Part shown: one piece after another, positions 23,539-32,043 of the stretch | Layout of the letters: each line of letters starts with the position of its first letter | Position numbering within the stretch: position 1 is the stretch's first letter | NCBI GenBank assembly: GCA_029959605.1 | Contig: JASCOC010000002.1 | Location: forward strand, 1-64,000 | Length of the DNA: 64,000 nt | Direction of reading: 5' to 3' | Source: Lysobacteraceae bacterium PS02340 | GTDB taxonomy: Bacteria > Pseudomonadota > Gammaproteobacteria > Xanthomonadales > Xanthomonadaceae | The notes under the pieces: generated by a model | Databases searched by the model: none | The model's input: only the letters and a program-made list of their open reading frames with translations | What the model was told of the DNA's origin: nothing | Translations under genes and position numbers: made by a program

Positions 23539-24300
23539 ATGTCGCTGTATCACCGGATCGCCGAACTCCAAGGCGATCGCCCATGGGGCGCCATGCTCGA
23601 CGCCGGCACCGGCCGCAACTCGATGCGCTGGATGCTGTCGCTGGACACCGACCGCTGGACTGCCGTCACCGGGGCAGCGTCGATGGCGCGGCAGACGGAA
23701 ACCGAAATCGGTGCGCGCAGACGGGACATGGACCGTCTGATCGTCGGCAACTGGCTCGATCCTGCGCTGCTCGCGGGCGAGCACTACGACACCGTACTCG
23801 CCGACTATCTGCTCGGTGCGATCGAAGGCTTCGCGCCGTATTGGCAGGAGCAGTTGTTCGCGCGTTTGCGCGGACTGGTCACGCCTGGCGGCCGGCTGTA
23901 CGTCGTCGGTCTCGAACCCTACGTGCCGCAAAATCCCGATGCGCTCGATGCGGCCGGCAGTCTGGTCACGCGGATCGGGCGTCTGCGCGATGCCTGTCTG
24001 CTGTTGGCCGGCGATCGGCCGTATCGCGAGTATCCGGCCGACTGGACGCTGCGGCAGATCGAACGTGCGGGCTTCCGCATGCTGCATGCCGAACAGGTGC
24101 CGATCCGGTTCGGCACCCGCTTCGTCGACGGCCAGCTCGACATGTGCGGGCGCGTGCTGGAACGCGTGGCGGATCGGCCGTTGGCGGCTGCGCTGCACGC
24201 CCATGCCGACGCCTTGCGCATGGAGGCACATCTGCGGATCGCCGAGGACGGTGGTCTGCGGACCGGCCACGATTATGTGATCGCGGCGGAGGCGGTTTGA
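23539..24300 (+). CDS. Class I SAM-dependent methyltransferase
   Basis: The 253-residue protein has a shortened motif I (AMLDAGTGRNSMRW) and a post-II DTVLADYLLGAIEGFAPYWQ segment. LVTPGGRLYVVGLEPY follows, which is the pattern of class I methyltransferases acting on small molecules or proteins. Substrate is unknown. An AGGA lies 6 bases before the ATG. The AT-rich 82-base gap after dnaE2 (TTGTTA, 18 bases, TATCTT) could hold its own promoter. The gene ends just before a corrupted G/C-rich tract. Confidence 0.75.
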   Translation: MSLYHRIAELQGDRPWGAMLDAGTGRNSMRWMLSLDTDRWTAVTGAASMARQTETEIGARRRDMDRLIVGNWLDPALLAGEHYDTVLADYLLGAIEGFAPYWQEQLFARLRGLVTPGGRLYVVGLEPYVPQNPDALDAAGSLVTRIGRLRDACLLLAGDRPYREYPADWTLRQIERAGFRMLHAEQVPIRFGTRFVDGQLDMCGRVLERVADRPLAAALHAHADALRMEAHLRIAEDGGLRTGHDYVIAAEAV

Positions 24301-24328
24301 GGGTTTCGGCCGGGTGCCTCGAGCGTGC

Positions 24329-24430
24329 CGGGGCGCCCCCCCCCCCCCCGGGGCGGCGCCCCCCCCCCCCGGGGGGGGTGGGGCGGGGGGCCGGCGGCGG
24401 GCCGCCCCCCCCCGGCCGGGGGGCGCGCGC
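24329..24430. other. Low-complexity G/C homopolymer tract, probably unreliable consensus
   Basis: The stretch contains runs of 14 C (24336-24349) and 12 C, then G8, G6 and more C runs, with almost no A or T. It resembles the first 50 bases of the window and is unlike any natural intergenic sequence nearby. It lies after the methyltransferase stop and interrupts no gene. The 248 bases between the methyltransferase and terC hold only this tract, the hairpin repeat at 24432 and unremarkable sequence. Confidence 0.6.
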
Positions 24431-24431
24431 C

Positions 24432-24454
24432 CACCTCTCCCGGAGGGAGAGGTG
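24432..24454. repeat. CACCTCTCCC palindromic hairpin
   Basis: A perfect 10-bp stem (24432-24441 with 24445-24454) with a GGA loop lies between the convergent methyltransferase and terC genes. CCTCTCCC/GGGAGAGG palindromes of this kind are common intergenic elements in xanthomonads. It could serve as a terminator, although no T tract follows. Confidence 0.5.
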
Positions 24455-24548
24455 CGTGGATCGCACGAACGTGGAGTGCGGGATCAAGTCGCGCAACGGA
24501 TCGAAGCACGACGATCGACTCGATCATCATTGAGCCGGTGATGCCGCC

Positions 24549-25328
24549 TCAGCGCGGCATCGGATCGGTCGGCTCGTCTACCGGCGGCGTGCGCTCGCCG
24601 CGCACGCGCATCGCGTTGCGCTTGGCCCACAGGTTGAGCATTTCGACCGCGGCCGAGAAGCCCATCGAGCCGTAGATGTAGCCCTTCGGAATGTGCAGGC
24701 CGAACCCGTCGAGCAGCAGGTAGATGCCGATCAGCACGATGAAGGTCAGCGCCAGCATCTTCACCGTCGGATTCGCGTCGATGAACTTGCCCAGCGGCTG
24801 CGCCGCCAGCAGCATCACCGCGACCGCCAGCAGGATCGCGCAGACCATCACCGGCACGTAGTCGCCGGCCATGCCGACGGCGGCGATCACCGAGTCCAGC
24901 GAGAACACGATGTCGATGACCGCGATCTGCGCGATCACCGCGCCGAACGAGGCCGTCGCCTTGCCGACCGTGCCGTGCGCTTCGCCGTCCTCGCCCTTGA
25001 GCTGCTCGCGGATCTCCATCGCGCCCTTCACGATCAGGAACAGACCGCCGAGGATCAGCACCAGATCGCGCACCGAGATGCCGCGGCCGAACAGTTCGAA
25101 CAAAGGTTCGGTCAGCCCGGCCAGCCAGGCCAGCATCAGCAGCAGGCCGATACGCGTGATGCACGCCACCGCGATACCGAACTTGCGCGCGAACTCGCGC
25201 TGCTCGACCGGCAGCTTCGACACCGCGATCGAGATGAAGACCAGGTTGTCGATGCCGAGCACGATCTCGATCGCACTGAGCGTGATCAGCAGGATCCAGA
25301 CCTGCGGGTCGGTAATCAATTCCATCAT
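24549..25328 (-). CDS. TerC family integral membrane protein
   Basis: The 259-residue protein has seven or eight membrane segments and the TerC signatures. These are the acidic intramembrane EIVLGIDNLVFISI near the N-terminus and IDIVFSLDSVIAAVGMAGDY in the middle. TerC proteins are tied to metal ion homeostasis, chiefly manganese export in characterised members; tellurite resistance is the historical name. The ATG at 25328 has GAGGA about 10 bases upstream. A GTG at 25337 lies too close to it. The next gene upstream on this strand is the GntR regulator, 88 bases away. Confidence 0.9.
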   Translation of the reverse strand: MMELITDPQVWILLITLSAIEIVLGIDNLVFISIAVSKLPVEQREFARKFGIAVACITRIGLLLMLAWLAGLTEPLFELFGRGISVRDLVLILGGLFLIVKGAMEIREQLKGEDGEAHGTVGKATASFGAVIAQIAVIDIVFSLDSVIAAVGMAGDYVPVMVCAILLAVAVMLLAAQPLGKFIDANPTVKMLALTFIVLIGIYLLLDGFGLHIPKGYIYGSMGFSAAVEMLNLWAKRNAMRVRGERTPPVDEPTDPMPR

Positions 25329-25416
25329 CGGTGACACGTCCTCAGTGGGGTTCTAGGCAGCGCGGGGGCGATCAGGCGCGCATCGGAGCACGCAGGATCT
25401 GACGCCGGCGTGTGGA

Positions 25417-26130
25417 TCAGATGGCACCGGAGGTGGGCAACGGGGCGGGCACGTTGAGCTGGCCGCCCGAAGCGACGTAGGCGGCGAGCGCCTGGCCCTG
25501 GCTCAGCAGATGCTGTTCCATCGTGCGGCCGGCGGCCTCCGCGTCGCGCCTGCGGAAGCAGTCCATCAGGGCGCGGTGTTCGGACAGCGACTGCGCCGTG
25601 CGGCCGGGGGTCAGCAACTGCCGGCCGCGGTGCATCTTCAGGATCCGGTGCAGGTCGTGGGTGATGCGGATCAGCCACGGGTTGCCGGCGTAGCGCTGCA
25701 CGGTCTCGTGGATGACGTAGTTGTTGCGGTAGTACTCGGCGATGTTGCCGGTCTCGACCGCGGATTCCATCGCCGCGTGCAGACTTTCCAGCAGCGCCAG
25801 CCCAGCGTCGTCGATGTTGCGCACCGCCTCGTGCGCGCAACGGCCTTCGAGCATCGCCATCACCGGGAACAGCTGGTTGAGATCCTCCAGCGTCAGCCGG
25901 GTCACGCGGCTGCCACGGCCCGCGTCGATCTGCACCAGGCCTTCGGCGGCCAGAAGTTTGAGCGCTTCGCGCAGCGGCGTGCGGCTGATGCCGAGGCGCT
26001 CGCACAGCTCCGGCTCGTCGATCCATTCGCCCGGCGGCAGCTGATAGTCGTAGATCAGCTCGCGTACCTGCTCGGCGACTTCCTCGTAGAGCGGCGCACG
26101 CTTGCGCGTGGGTGTGGAGCCGATGGCCAT
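25417..26130 (-). CDS. GntR/FadR-type (FCD) regulator of the malonate locus
   Basis: The 237-residue protein has an N-terminal winged helix (YEEVAEQVRELIYDYQLPPGEWIDEPELCERLGISRTPLREALKLL; read here in parts) and an all-helical FCD effector domain with conserved histidines (YVIHETVQRYAGN, SLSEHRALMDCF). Regulators of this class (MdcY, MatR) sense malonate in other malonate operons. It is the last gene of the mdc locus on the minus strand, about 100 bases after the MatC-type transporter. It likely controls the promoter before mdcA; the specific role is inferred from position. Confidence 0.87.
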   Translation of the reverse strand: MAIGSTPTRKRAPLYEEVAEQVRELIYDYQLPPGEWIDEPELCERLGISRTPLREALKLLAAEGLVQIDAGRGSRVTRLTLEDLNQLFPVMAMLEGRCAHEAVRNIDDAGLALLESLHAAMESAVETGNIAEYYRNNYVIHETVQRYAGNPWLIRITHDLHRILKMHRGRQLLTPGRTAQSLSEHRALMDCFRRRDAEAAGRTMEQHLLSQGQALAAYVASGGQLNVPAPLPTSGAI

Positions 26131-26184
26131 GGTCTGAGCGGAAATCCAGGACGGTGCAGTGTATCGGGGTTGGTGTGCGGACGA

Positions 26185-26216
26185 CCCGGCCTGCCGCGGA
26201 GGGGCGACAGGCCGGG
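26185..26216 (-). promoter_or_regulatory. Hairpin between transporter and GntR regulator genes
   Basis: A 9-bp stem (26185-26193 with 26208-26216) with a 14-base loop lies in the 103-base gap downstream of the transporter stop. There is no T tract, so it may act as a weak terminator or an mRNA-stabilising structure that lowers regulator expression relative to the upstream genes. Confidence 0.35.
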
Positions 26217-26233
26217 CGCCGCGTGGAACAGGC

Positions 26234-27601
26234 TTACATCCAGCCCGGCACGACGAACAGCAGCCAGGCCAGCAGCGGCGCGAATGCGACCACGAGTCCG
26301 CTGTAGATCAGGAACCGGCGGAACAGCGCTTCGCGCTCTTCCTTCGCGGCCGAGGCCACGACCAGCGCACCGTTGGTCGAAAATGGGCTGACATCGACGA
26401 CCGTCGAGGACACCGCGAGCGCGCAGATCACCCCGGCCGCGCTCAGATGGCCCTGCATCAGGAACGGCACGGCCAGCGGAATCGTCGCGCCCAGCACCGC
26501 AGCGGACGAGGCGAACGCCGACACGATGCCGCCGACGTAGCAGACCAGCAGCGCGCCCAGCAGCGGAATGCCGATGCTCGACACGCCATGGCCGACGAAA
26601 TCCACCGCGCCCGCGTTCTGCAGCACACCGATGTAGGTCACCACGCCCGAGATCAGCAGCACCGTCGACCAGCTGATGCCGTCGACCGCGCCCTTCTGGC
26701 TGTTGGGCGAGAGCAGGGCGAGCACCACGGCCACCGTGATCGACACGAGACCGACGTTGAGGTCGTAGATCAGCGCACCGACGCCGAGACCGGCCAGACC
26801 GATCAGGGTGAACAGCCGCTCGCGGGTCATGCCGACCGCTTCGAGCGCATCGGGATCGTTCGACAGCGTGCCGCCGCCGGCCGACAGCAATGCGCCGTGG
26901 CCTTCGATCGCGAACTGGCGCGACGAGGCCTGCGGGCCGCCAGCAACCGCGAACTCGCCGCCGCCTGCCGTCGCCGCCATCGTCACCGAGCCGCGGCGCA
27001 GCAGCGAGATGCCACCGAAGGCGAAGAAGCAGATCACGCCCATCATCAGGTTGAAGCCGAGGCTGGTCAGGAACACCGCCATCTCGGTGACCTCGAGTCC
27101 CGCCTTCTGCACGACGCCGTTGGTGATGCTGCCGTAGACGCTGATCGGCGAGAAACCGCCGGCCTGCGCGCCGTGGATCACCAGCAGACCCATCATCAGC
27201 GGATTGATCTTGTACTGCTTGGCGAAGCGCAGCGCGACCGGACCGATGATCGCGACCGCCGCCGGGCCCAGTGCACCGAATGCGGTGAGCACCGCGGTGA
27301 CGACGAACATCACCCACGGAATGGCGACGATGCGTCCGCGCACCGCGCGCACGGCCCAGTGCACCAGCAGATCGATCGTGCCGTTCTTCTGCGCGATGGC
27401 GAACAGATACGTGATGCCGACGAGGGTGAGGAACAGATCGCCCGGAAAACCGGCGAGCACCTCCTTGCCTTCCATGCCGACGAAGAGGCCGCCGATGATG
27501 AAGGCGAGCGCGAACGCGACCGCGCCCATGTTGATGGGCAATGCGGTGGCGACGATGAACATGATCACCAGACCGATGATCGTTGCGATTTGTGGACTCA
27601 T
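26234..27601 (-). CDS. MatC-type malonate/dicarboxylate transporter
   Basis: The 455-residue protein has about 11-12 membrane segments. It begins with the MatC N-terminal pattern (MSPQIATIIGLVIMFIVATALPINMGAVAFA) and shows ion-transporter-superfamily hairpins such as GAQAGGFSPISVYGSITN and the C-terminal SSTVVDVSPFSTNGALVVA. MatC proteins import malonate in rhizobial mat operons. It lies between mdcH and the GntR gene on the same strand, in the position where MdcLM or MadLM is encoded elsewhere. Uptake of malonate is therefore the likely role. Confidence 0.87.
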   Translation of the reverse strand: MSPQIATIIGLVIMFIVATALPINMGAVAFALAFIIGGLFVGMEGKEVLAGFPGDLFLTLVGITYLFAIAQKNGTIDLLVHWAVRAVRGRIVAIPWVMFVVTAVLTAFGALGPAAVAIIGPVALRFAKQYKINPLMMGLLVIHGAQAGGFSPISVYGSITNGVVQKAGLEVTEMAVFLTSLGFNLMMGVICFFAFGGISLLRRGSVTMAATAGGGEFAVAGGPQASSRQFAIEGHGALLSAGGGTLSNDPDALEAVGMTRERLFTLIGLAGLGVGALIYDLNVGLVSITVAVVLALLSPNSQKGAVDGISWSTVLLISGVVTYIGVLQNAGAVDFVGHGVSSIGIPLLGALLVCYVGGIVSAFASSAAVLGATIPLAVPFLMQGHLSAAGVICALAVSSTVVDVSPFSTNGALVVASAAKEEREALFRRFLIYSGLVVAFAPLLAWLLFVVPGWM

Positions 27602-27687
27602 GCGCCCTCCCAGACACCTGACTCGGCTACATCACGGATGGAAGCCCGCCATCCCGGGTCAACGCTCCTAATTGCGGTGCCGCACCC

Positions 27688-28608
27688 TCATTGCATCCGG
27701 CCCAGCGCGGCGTGCACCCAATCGGCGGCACCGTCCAGACTCCGGAATTCTTCGATCGCACGGACTTCGCAACACGGATACGCGGACGCGACCATGCGCG
27801 CGAGCGCGTTGCCCGGGCCCAGTTGCAGGAACACGCGCGCGCCGCGTTCAAACGCCTGGCGCATGACCTGCGTCCATTCGACGGTCTGCGCGAGTTGCAG
27901 CGACAGCGTGCGTTCGACGGTGGCGCGATCGCGCACGGGGCGCGCGTCGATGCCGGCGAGGATCGGCAGCGTCGGCGCCTGGATCGACGTGTCGGCGAGT
28001 ACCTGTGCGAATCCGCGCGCAGCGTCTGACAGCAGCGGCGTATGCGCCGGCACGTGGACCGGCAGCGGACGCACCTCGGCGCCGCGCGCGGTCGCGACAT
28101 CGGCCAGGGTCTGCAGTGCATCGAGGCGACCGCCGACGATGAAGTGATCGGCGCCGTTGGCGATGGCGATGTACACGTCGTGCGCGGCGCACAGGGCCTG
28201 CAGCGGTTCGCGTTCCAGACCAAGGACGGCCTGCATGCCGGAATCCGGCGGGCTTGCCTCGTCCATCAGCCCTGCGCGCTGCGTCGAAAGCGTGAGGCAG
28301 GTCGCGGCATCGAAGCTGCCGGCGATCGCGTGCGCGGCGAGCTCGCCAATGCTGTAGCCGGCGACCAGCAGCGGCGTCGGCACACGATCGCGCAGGCTCT
28401 GCCAGTGGGCGAGGCTGGCCGCGCACAACAGCGGCTGCGCGTTGGCGTTGTCGAAGCGGTCGTCGGCTGCAGCGGCGCTGTCTGGGGTGCGGCCGAGCAC
28501 ATCCGCAGCCGCGTCGAGAATCGACTGCGCGGTGGCTACGTTACGCACGCGATCGAACATCGCGGCGTGCTGCGCGCCCTGACCGGGGCAGAGCAGGGCG
28601 AGGCTCAT
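27688..28608 (-). CDS. mdcH: Malonate decarboxylase, malonyl-CoA:ACP transacylase subunit
   Basis: MdcH primes the malonate decarboxylase acyl carrier protein by loading malonyl from malonyl-CoA. The 306-residue protein has the FabD-like acyltransferase fold: LLCPGQGAQHAAMF at the N-terminus, the nucleophile elbow GYSIGELAAHA, and the catalytic His region PVHVPAHTPLL. QLGPGNALARM lies near the end. Its ATG overlaps the mdcB stop (ATGA). It is the last enzyme gene before the transporter. Confidence 0.93.
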   Translation of the reverse strand: MSLALLCPGQGAQHAAMFDRVRNVATAQSILDAAADVLGRTPDSAAAADDRFDNANAQPLLCAASLAHWQSLRDRVPTPLLVAGYSIGELAAHAIAGSFDAATCLTLSTQRAGLMDEASPPDSGMQAVLGLEREPLQALCAAHDVYIAIANGADHFIVGGRLDALQTLADVATARGAEVRPLPVHVPAHTPLLSDAARGFAQVLADTSIQAPTLPILAGIDARPVRDRATVERTLSLQLAQTVEWTQVMRQAFERGARVFLQLGPGNALARMVASAYPCCEVRAIEEFRSLDGAADWVHAALGRMQ

Positions 28609-29462
28609 CCGGCCTCCTGCTGCAGCAGAAACCAGCTGCAGGCCAGCAGGTCGGCGCTGCCGCCGGGGCTGAGCCGGCGCGCGACGAATGCGTTGCAGAG
28701 CGTCTGCAGACGCGCGCGCCAAGCGGGCGCGAACGCGCCGCCGTCATCGATGAATCCGCCTGCCTGTTCGCGCGCCCAGCGCAGGCCCTCGGCGCCGCCA
28801 CGATGCAGCAGATTGAGATCGTCGACGTGGGCGACGAGCTGCATCAGCGTGTGGCACAGCGCTGCTTCCCGCGATAGACCGGCGCCCAGTGCATGACGCA
28901 ACGTCGGCAGCGCGAGCGTGCGCAGGACCGGATAGCCGGCCGCCGCCTGTTCGCGGACCCCGGCGACACGATGGCGCGCACGTGCGCGCTGGCCGGGGCT
29001 GTCCGGATCGAGCGGCGCGGTATCGAGCGCATGCGCCCATTGCCGCACGCCATCGCAGACCTGTTCGCCGGTCGGTGTCGTGCCGGATGTCTGACGATGC
29101 GACGCAGCGGATGCGACGAGCAGTCCAAGACTGAAGATCGCGCCGCGATGCGTATTGACGCCGCCGGTCGCGCGCAGCATCGCGGTCTCGGCCGCGATGC
29201 CGTGCTGCCGGAGCACCTCGAAATCATCGCCGCGTGCACCTGCGGACGCCACCGCGCGGAAGTAATGCCGCAGCGCGAACAGGCTGCGCAAGAACGTGCC
29301 GGAGTCCATGTCGTCGTGGCTGCCGGTATTGAACGGCGTGACCAGTCCCGGTTTCAGATCGCAGGCGAGCTCGGCATGCAGGCTGGCGATCGCAAGCCTG
29401 CCCAGACGTGCGCTGTCGATGTCGACGCGGGGCAGGGAGACGCTGCGCGCGACGGCGTTCAT
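28605..29462 (-). CDS. mdcB: Triphosphoribosyl-dephospho-CoA synthase
   Basis: MdcB makes 2'-(5''-triphosphoribosyl)-3'-dephospho-CoA, the precursor of the MdcC prosthetic group, from dephospho-CoA and ATP (CitG family). The 285-residue protein shows SLHAELACDLKPGLVTPFNTGSHDDMD, a CitG hallmark in which Lys/Pro-Gly and the acidic pair contact the nucleotide, plus ATGGVNTHRGAIFSLG. The start MNAVARSVSL overlaps the mdcG stop by ATGA, and its own stop overlaps mdcH, so the region is tightly coupled. Confidence 0.93.
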   Translation of the reverse strand: MNAVARSVSLPRVDIDSARLGRLAIASLHAELACDLKPGLVTPFNTGSHDDMDSGTFLRSLFALRHYFRAVASAGARGDDFEVLRQHGIAAETAMLRATGGVNTHRGAIFSLGLLVASAASHRQTSGTTPTGEQVCDGVRQWAHALDTAPLDPDSPGQRARARHRVAGVREQAAAGYPVLRTLALPTLRHALGAGLSREAALCHTLMQLVAHVDDLNLLHRGGAEGLRWAREQAGGFIDDGGAFAPAWRARLQTLCNAFVARRLSPGGSADLLACSWFLLQQEAG

Positions 29463-30109
29463 GCGGCCACGTCCTGCGCGGTGAACAGGCGCTCGCGATG
29501 TTCCAGCATCGCCCCGTCGATGCGCTTGACCAGCACCTGGCGCGTTCCGCCGGCGTATTCCCGCCAGTGCACGGCGCCGCCATCGGCCAGACACAGCTCG
29601 CCGTCGACGCGCTTGCCGGTTTTCGATTCCCAGGCCAGCAGACGTGCGACGAGTGCATCGGCCTGCGCGGCGTCGTCCACCGTCCACAGCAGATCGATGT
29701 CAGAGCATGCATGAACGTACGGCAGACCGGTCAGCGCCTGCCAGGCGAACGCGCCGAACACGCGTGCCGGCCGGAGGGTGTCGAGTGCGGTCAGCGCATC
29801 GCGCCAGTCGTCCGGCAGGTTCGCATCGAGGCGCGTAATGACATCGCGCAAGGTCAGTGGCGACTGGTGACAGACCACATGCTGCAACGGCACGCGCAGC
29901 GAGACGCGCTGCTTGCCCTCGTCAGGCGGCAGCGGCACGCCAAGGCGCAAACGAGGGTCGGGATCGCTCGCGGTGCGTCGTGCGATGACCGCGGGAAATC
30001 CGCGCGCGAACCACGCCGTCAGCCGCGATTCGTGTGCGGCCTCGTCGACCTGCCAGTCGGCGTCCGCCGACAGCCAGACCAGCGTGTGGCGGGCGAGCCG
30101 CTCAGGCAT
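29459..30109 (-). CDS. mdcG: Phosphoribosyl-dephospho-CoA transferase
   Basis: MdcG attaches the prosthetic group made by MdcB to a serine of MdcC. The 216-residue protein has the nucleotidyltransferase-type acidic motif SDIDLLW within YVHACSDIDLLWTV. It also has the family's N-terminal RHTLVWLSADADW and the RLRLGVPLPPDEGKQRVSLRVP segment. The start (MPERLARHTL) overlaps the mdcE end by 8 bases and the stop overlaps mdcB. Confidence 0.92.
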   Translation of the reverse strand: MPERLARHTLVWLSADADWQVDEAAHESRLTAWFARGFPAVIARRTASDPDPRLRLGVPLPPDEGKQRVSLRVPLQHVVCHQSPLTLRDVITRLDANLPDDWRDALTALDTLRPARVFGAFAWQALTGLPYVHACSDIDLLWTVDDAAQADALVARLLAWESKTGKRVDGELCLADGGAVHWREYAGGTRQVLVKRIDGAMLEHRERLFTAQDVAA

Positions 30110-30812
30110 TGGCTTTGGCCACCGCGGCTGCCACGCGGGCCGAGAGCGTGCGCCCGCCACGTTCGGCGCCGAGCGTCGCGCGGCGATCGCCGTCGGCCGG
30201 TGTGCGCAAGGCCTGCAGCAGCGCCTGCGCGAGATCGCCGTCCCATACCGACTGCACCGCGCCCATCGCCACGTAGTTCTCGACGCCGGGCGCGAACACC
30301 GGCGAGGTACGGCTCAGTGCCTGAAGTTTTTCCAGTGGCTGTTTGGTCACGCGCGCCATCGCGCGCAGATCCATGACGCGCACCTGCGCATCGGGCAGGG
30401 CGTGGATGTGATCGGCCATCAGCCCGAACGACAGGAAGCCGCCGCTGACCGATTCGCCGTAGACCAGGGTTACCAGCGTCGCGCCGCGTCGCCGCGCGAG
30501 ATCCAGCGTCTGCGCCAGGTGTGCGAAGTAGCCGTTGATGCCCAGTAGTTCATCGCGGCGGGCTAGGCGCTGGCCGGCGGTGTCGACCAGCATCACGATC
30601 GGTCGCTGCGGATGCGAGGCGGTGCTGGCGAGTACGGTGTCGGCGAGCGCCAATGCGTGATCCACACCGACTTCGATCTTGTCGGTCGTGCCGATGACGG
30701 TGACCTCGCCGTCTTCGGTGGTCGCGCTGCCGGTGAGCACGGAATCGTTGATGTCGATCGCATGATCGAGTGGAAACAGCGCGTCGAGCAGGGTGTCGAG
30801 CGGCGCGGTCAT
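30102..30812 (-). CDS. mdcE: Malonate decarboxylase gamma subunit
   Basis: MdcE forms with MdcD the carboxyl-transferase-like module that decarboxylates malonyl-S-MdcC to acetyl-S-MdcC. The 236-residue protein has a crotonase/carboxyltransferase core: VIGTTDKIEVGVDHALALA, VMLVDTAGQRLARRDELLGI and YGESVSGGFLSFGLMAD. The ATG overlaps the mdcD stop by 4 bases. Length matches the family. Confidence 0.94.
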   Translation of the reverse strand: MTAPLDTLLDALFPLDHAIDINDSVLTGSATTEDGEVTVIGTTDKIEVGVDHALALADTVLASTASHPQRPIVMLVDTAGQRLARRDELLGINGYFAHLAQTLDLARRRGATLVTLVYGESVSGGFLSFGLMADHIHALPDAQVRVMDLRAMARVTKQPLEKLQALSRTSPVFAPGVENYVAMGAVQSVWDGDLAQALLQALRTPADGDRRATLGAERGGRTLSARVAAAVAKANA

Positions 30813-31717
30813 GGCAGGCTCCGGTTCGCGGTAGCGGCGAGGAAGGCGTCGGTCTCGAGCAGCGGCAGGCGGTCCGGATCGGCGATGCCCTGCAGCGTCC
30901 AGATCTCCAGCCCGTCGCGGCAGTCGCCCCAGGCCTGCGCGCGTGCTGCCAGCGCAGTCTGGCGTGCCTGCAATGCGGCGAGGGCATCGTCGGTGTCGAT
31001 GCTGGCCGTGTCCGGCTGCAGCGCATCGAACGCCGCCTGCGCGAAGGCCTCGATCGCATCGGGCACCAGACCCTGCGCCTGATCGATCAGATAGCGGTGC
31101 TTGCCGCCGGTGACGCGCCAGACCAGGGCGCGATCGCGCGAATCGAATTCCTCCACGCCGCGCACCGTCTCGATCACTTCCGGACCGGACAGCGACAGCC
31201 GGCCTTCCTCGGACATGATCACCGTCGTGCAGCAGCGGGCGACGATGCCCATGCCGCCGAATGCGCCGTTGCCACTGCCGATCAGGGCGACCACCGGCAC
31301 GCCGGCCGCACGCGCGGCGAGGGTGGCACGCATGATTTCGGAAATCGCGATCAGCCCCGCGTTGGCTTCGTGCAGACGCACGCCGCCGGTATCGAGCAGC
31401 AGTAGCACGCCGTCCGGCTTCTCCGCGGCAGCGCGACGCAGCAGGCCGGTGAGCTTCGCGCCATGCACTTCGCCGACGCCGCCACCCATGAACTCACCCT
31501 GCTGCGCGGCGACCAGCACGGACTTGCCGCGCAAGCGGCCCGCACCGACGACGATGCCGTCATCGAAGGCCGCCGGCTGATCGAGCTGCGCGAGATGCGG
31601 ACTCATCGCGCGATGCGTCGGCCCGAGAAACTCGACGAACGAATCCGCATCGAGCAGGCCGGCGATGCGCTCGCGTGCGTCGGCCTCGTAGAAGCTGTGT
31701 CGGCGCGTGAGGCTCAT
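30809..31717 (-). CDS. mdcD: Malonate decarboxylase beta subunit
   Basis: MdcD is the partner of MdcE in the decarboxylation step. The 302-residue protein resembles the acetyl-CoA carboxylase beta subunit, with no zinc ribbon but with AQQGEFMGGGVGEVHGAKL, VLLLLDTGGVRLHEANAGL and ALIGSGNGAFGGMGIVA. The start overlaps the mdcC stop (ATGA) and the stop overlaps mdcE. A complete set of catalytic subunits is present. Confidence 0.94.
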   Translation of the reverse strand: MSLTRRHSFYEADARERIAGLLDADSFVEFLGPTHRAMSPHLAQLDQPAAFDDGIVVGAGRLRGKSVLVAAQQGEFMGGGVGEVHGAKLTGLLRRAAAEKPDGVLLLLDTGGVRLHEANAGLIAISEIMRATLAARAAGVPVVALIGSGNGAFGGMGIVARCCTTVIMSEEGRLSLSGPEVIETVRGVEEFDSRDRALVWRVTGGKHRYLIDQAQGLVPDAIEAFAQAAFDALQPDTASIDTDDALAALQARQTALAARAQAWGDCRDGLEIWTLQGIADPDRLPLLETDAFLAATANRSLP

Positions 31718-32034
31718 GCGCGGCTCCCGGCATGCAGGGTTTCGACCGCCTGGTCGAGGCGCAGGCTCACGACGGCAGGCGTGGCGCCGGCATCGTTGAT
31801 CGACACGCGCACGTCGCGCAGCGGATGGCGCTGGGCGAAGTCGGCGATCACCGCCTGCCAGATCGTGCCGAAGCCTTGCGCCGCGGTGACGATGCGCACG
31901 GTCAATTGCCCATCCTGCGTGGCGGGTTCCAGCAGCACTTCGAGATTGCCCGAGGCCAGCACGCCGACCAGTACCGCATCGCCGGCGAAGCGCACGGATG
32001 TCGTGCCATCGAATCGATAATCGAGGGTTTCCAT
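31714..32034 (-). CDS. mdcC: Malonate decarboxylase acyl carrier protein (delta subunit)
   Basis: MdcC carries the acetyl/malonyl thioester on its phosphoribosyl-dephospho-CoA arm. The 106-residue protein has the conserved segment VGVLASGNLEVLLEP, in which S28 is the expected attachment site, and a C-terminal VSINDAGATPAVVSLRLDQA strand. It begins 9 bases after the mdcA stop and overlaps mdcD. Confidence 0.94.
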   Translation of the reverse strand: METLDYRFDGTTSVRFAGDAVLVGVLASGNLEVLLEPATQDGQLTVRIVTAAQGFGTIWQAVIADFAQRHPLRDVRVSINDAGATPAVVSLRLDQAVETLHAGSRA

Positions 32035-32043
32035 CGCAGGCCC

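Noticed and set aside
24329-24430. G-quadruplex or i-motif element
   Set aside because: The runs are far longer than natural quadruplex tracts in this genome and alternate with equally long C runs. The same oddity at the window start points to consensus error.
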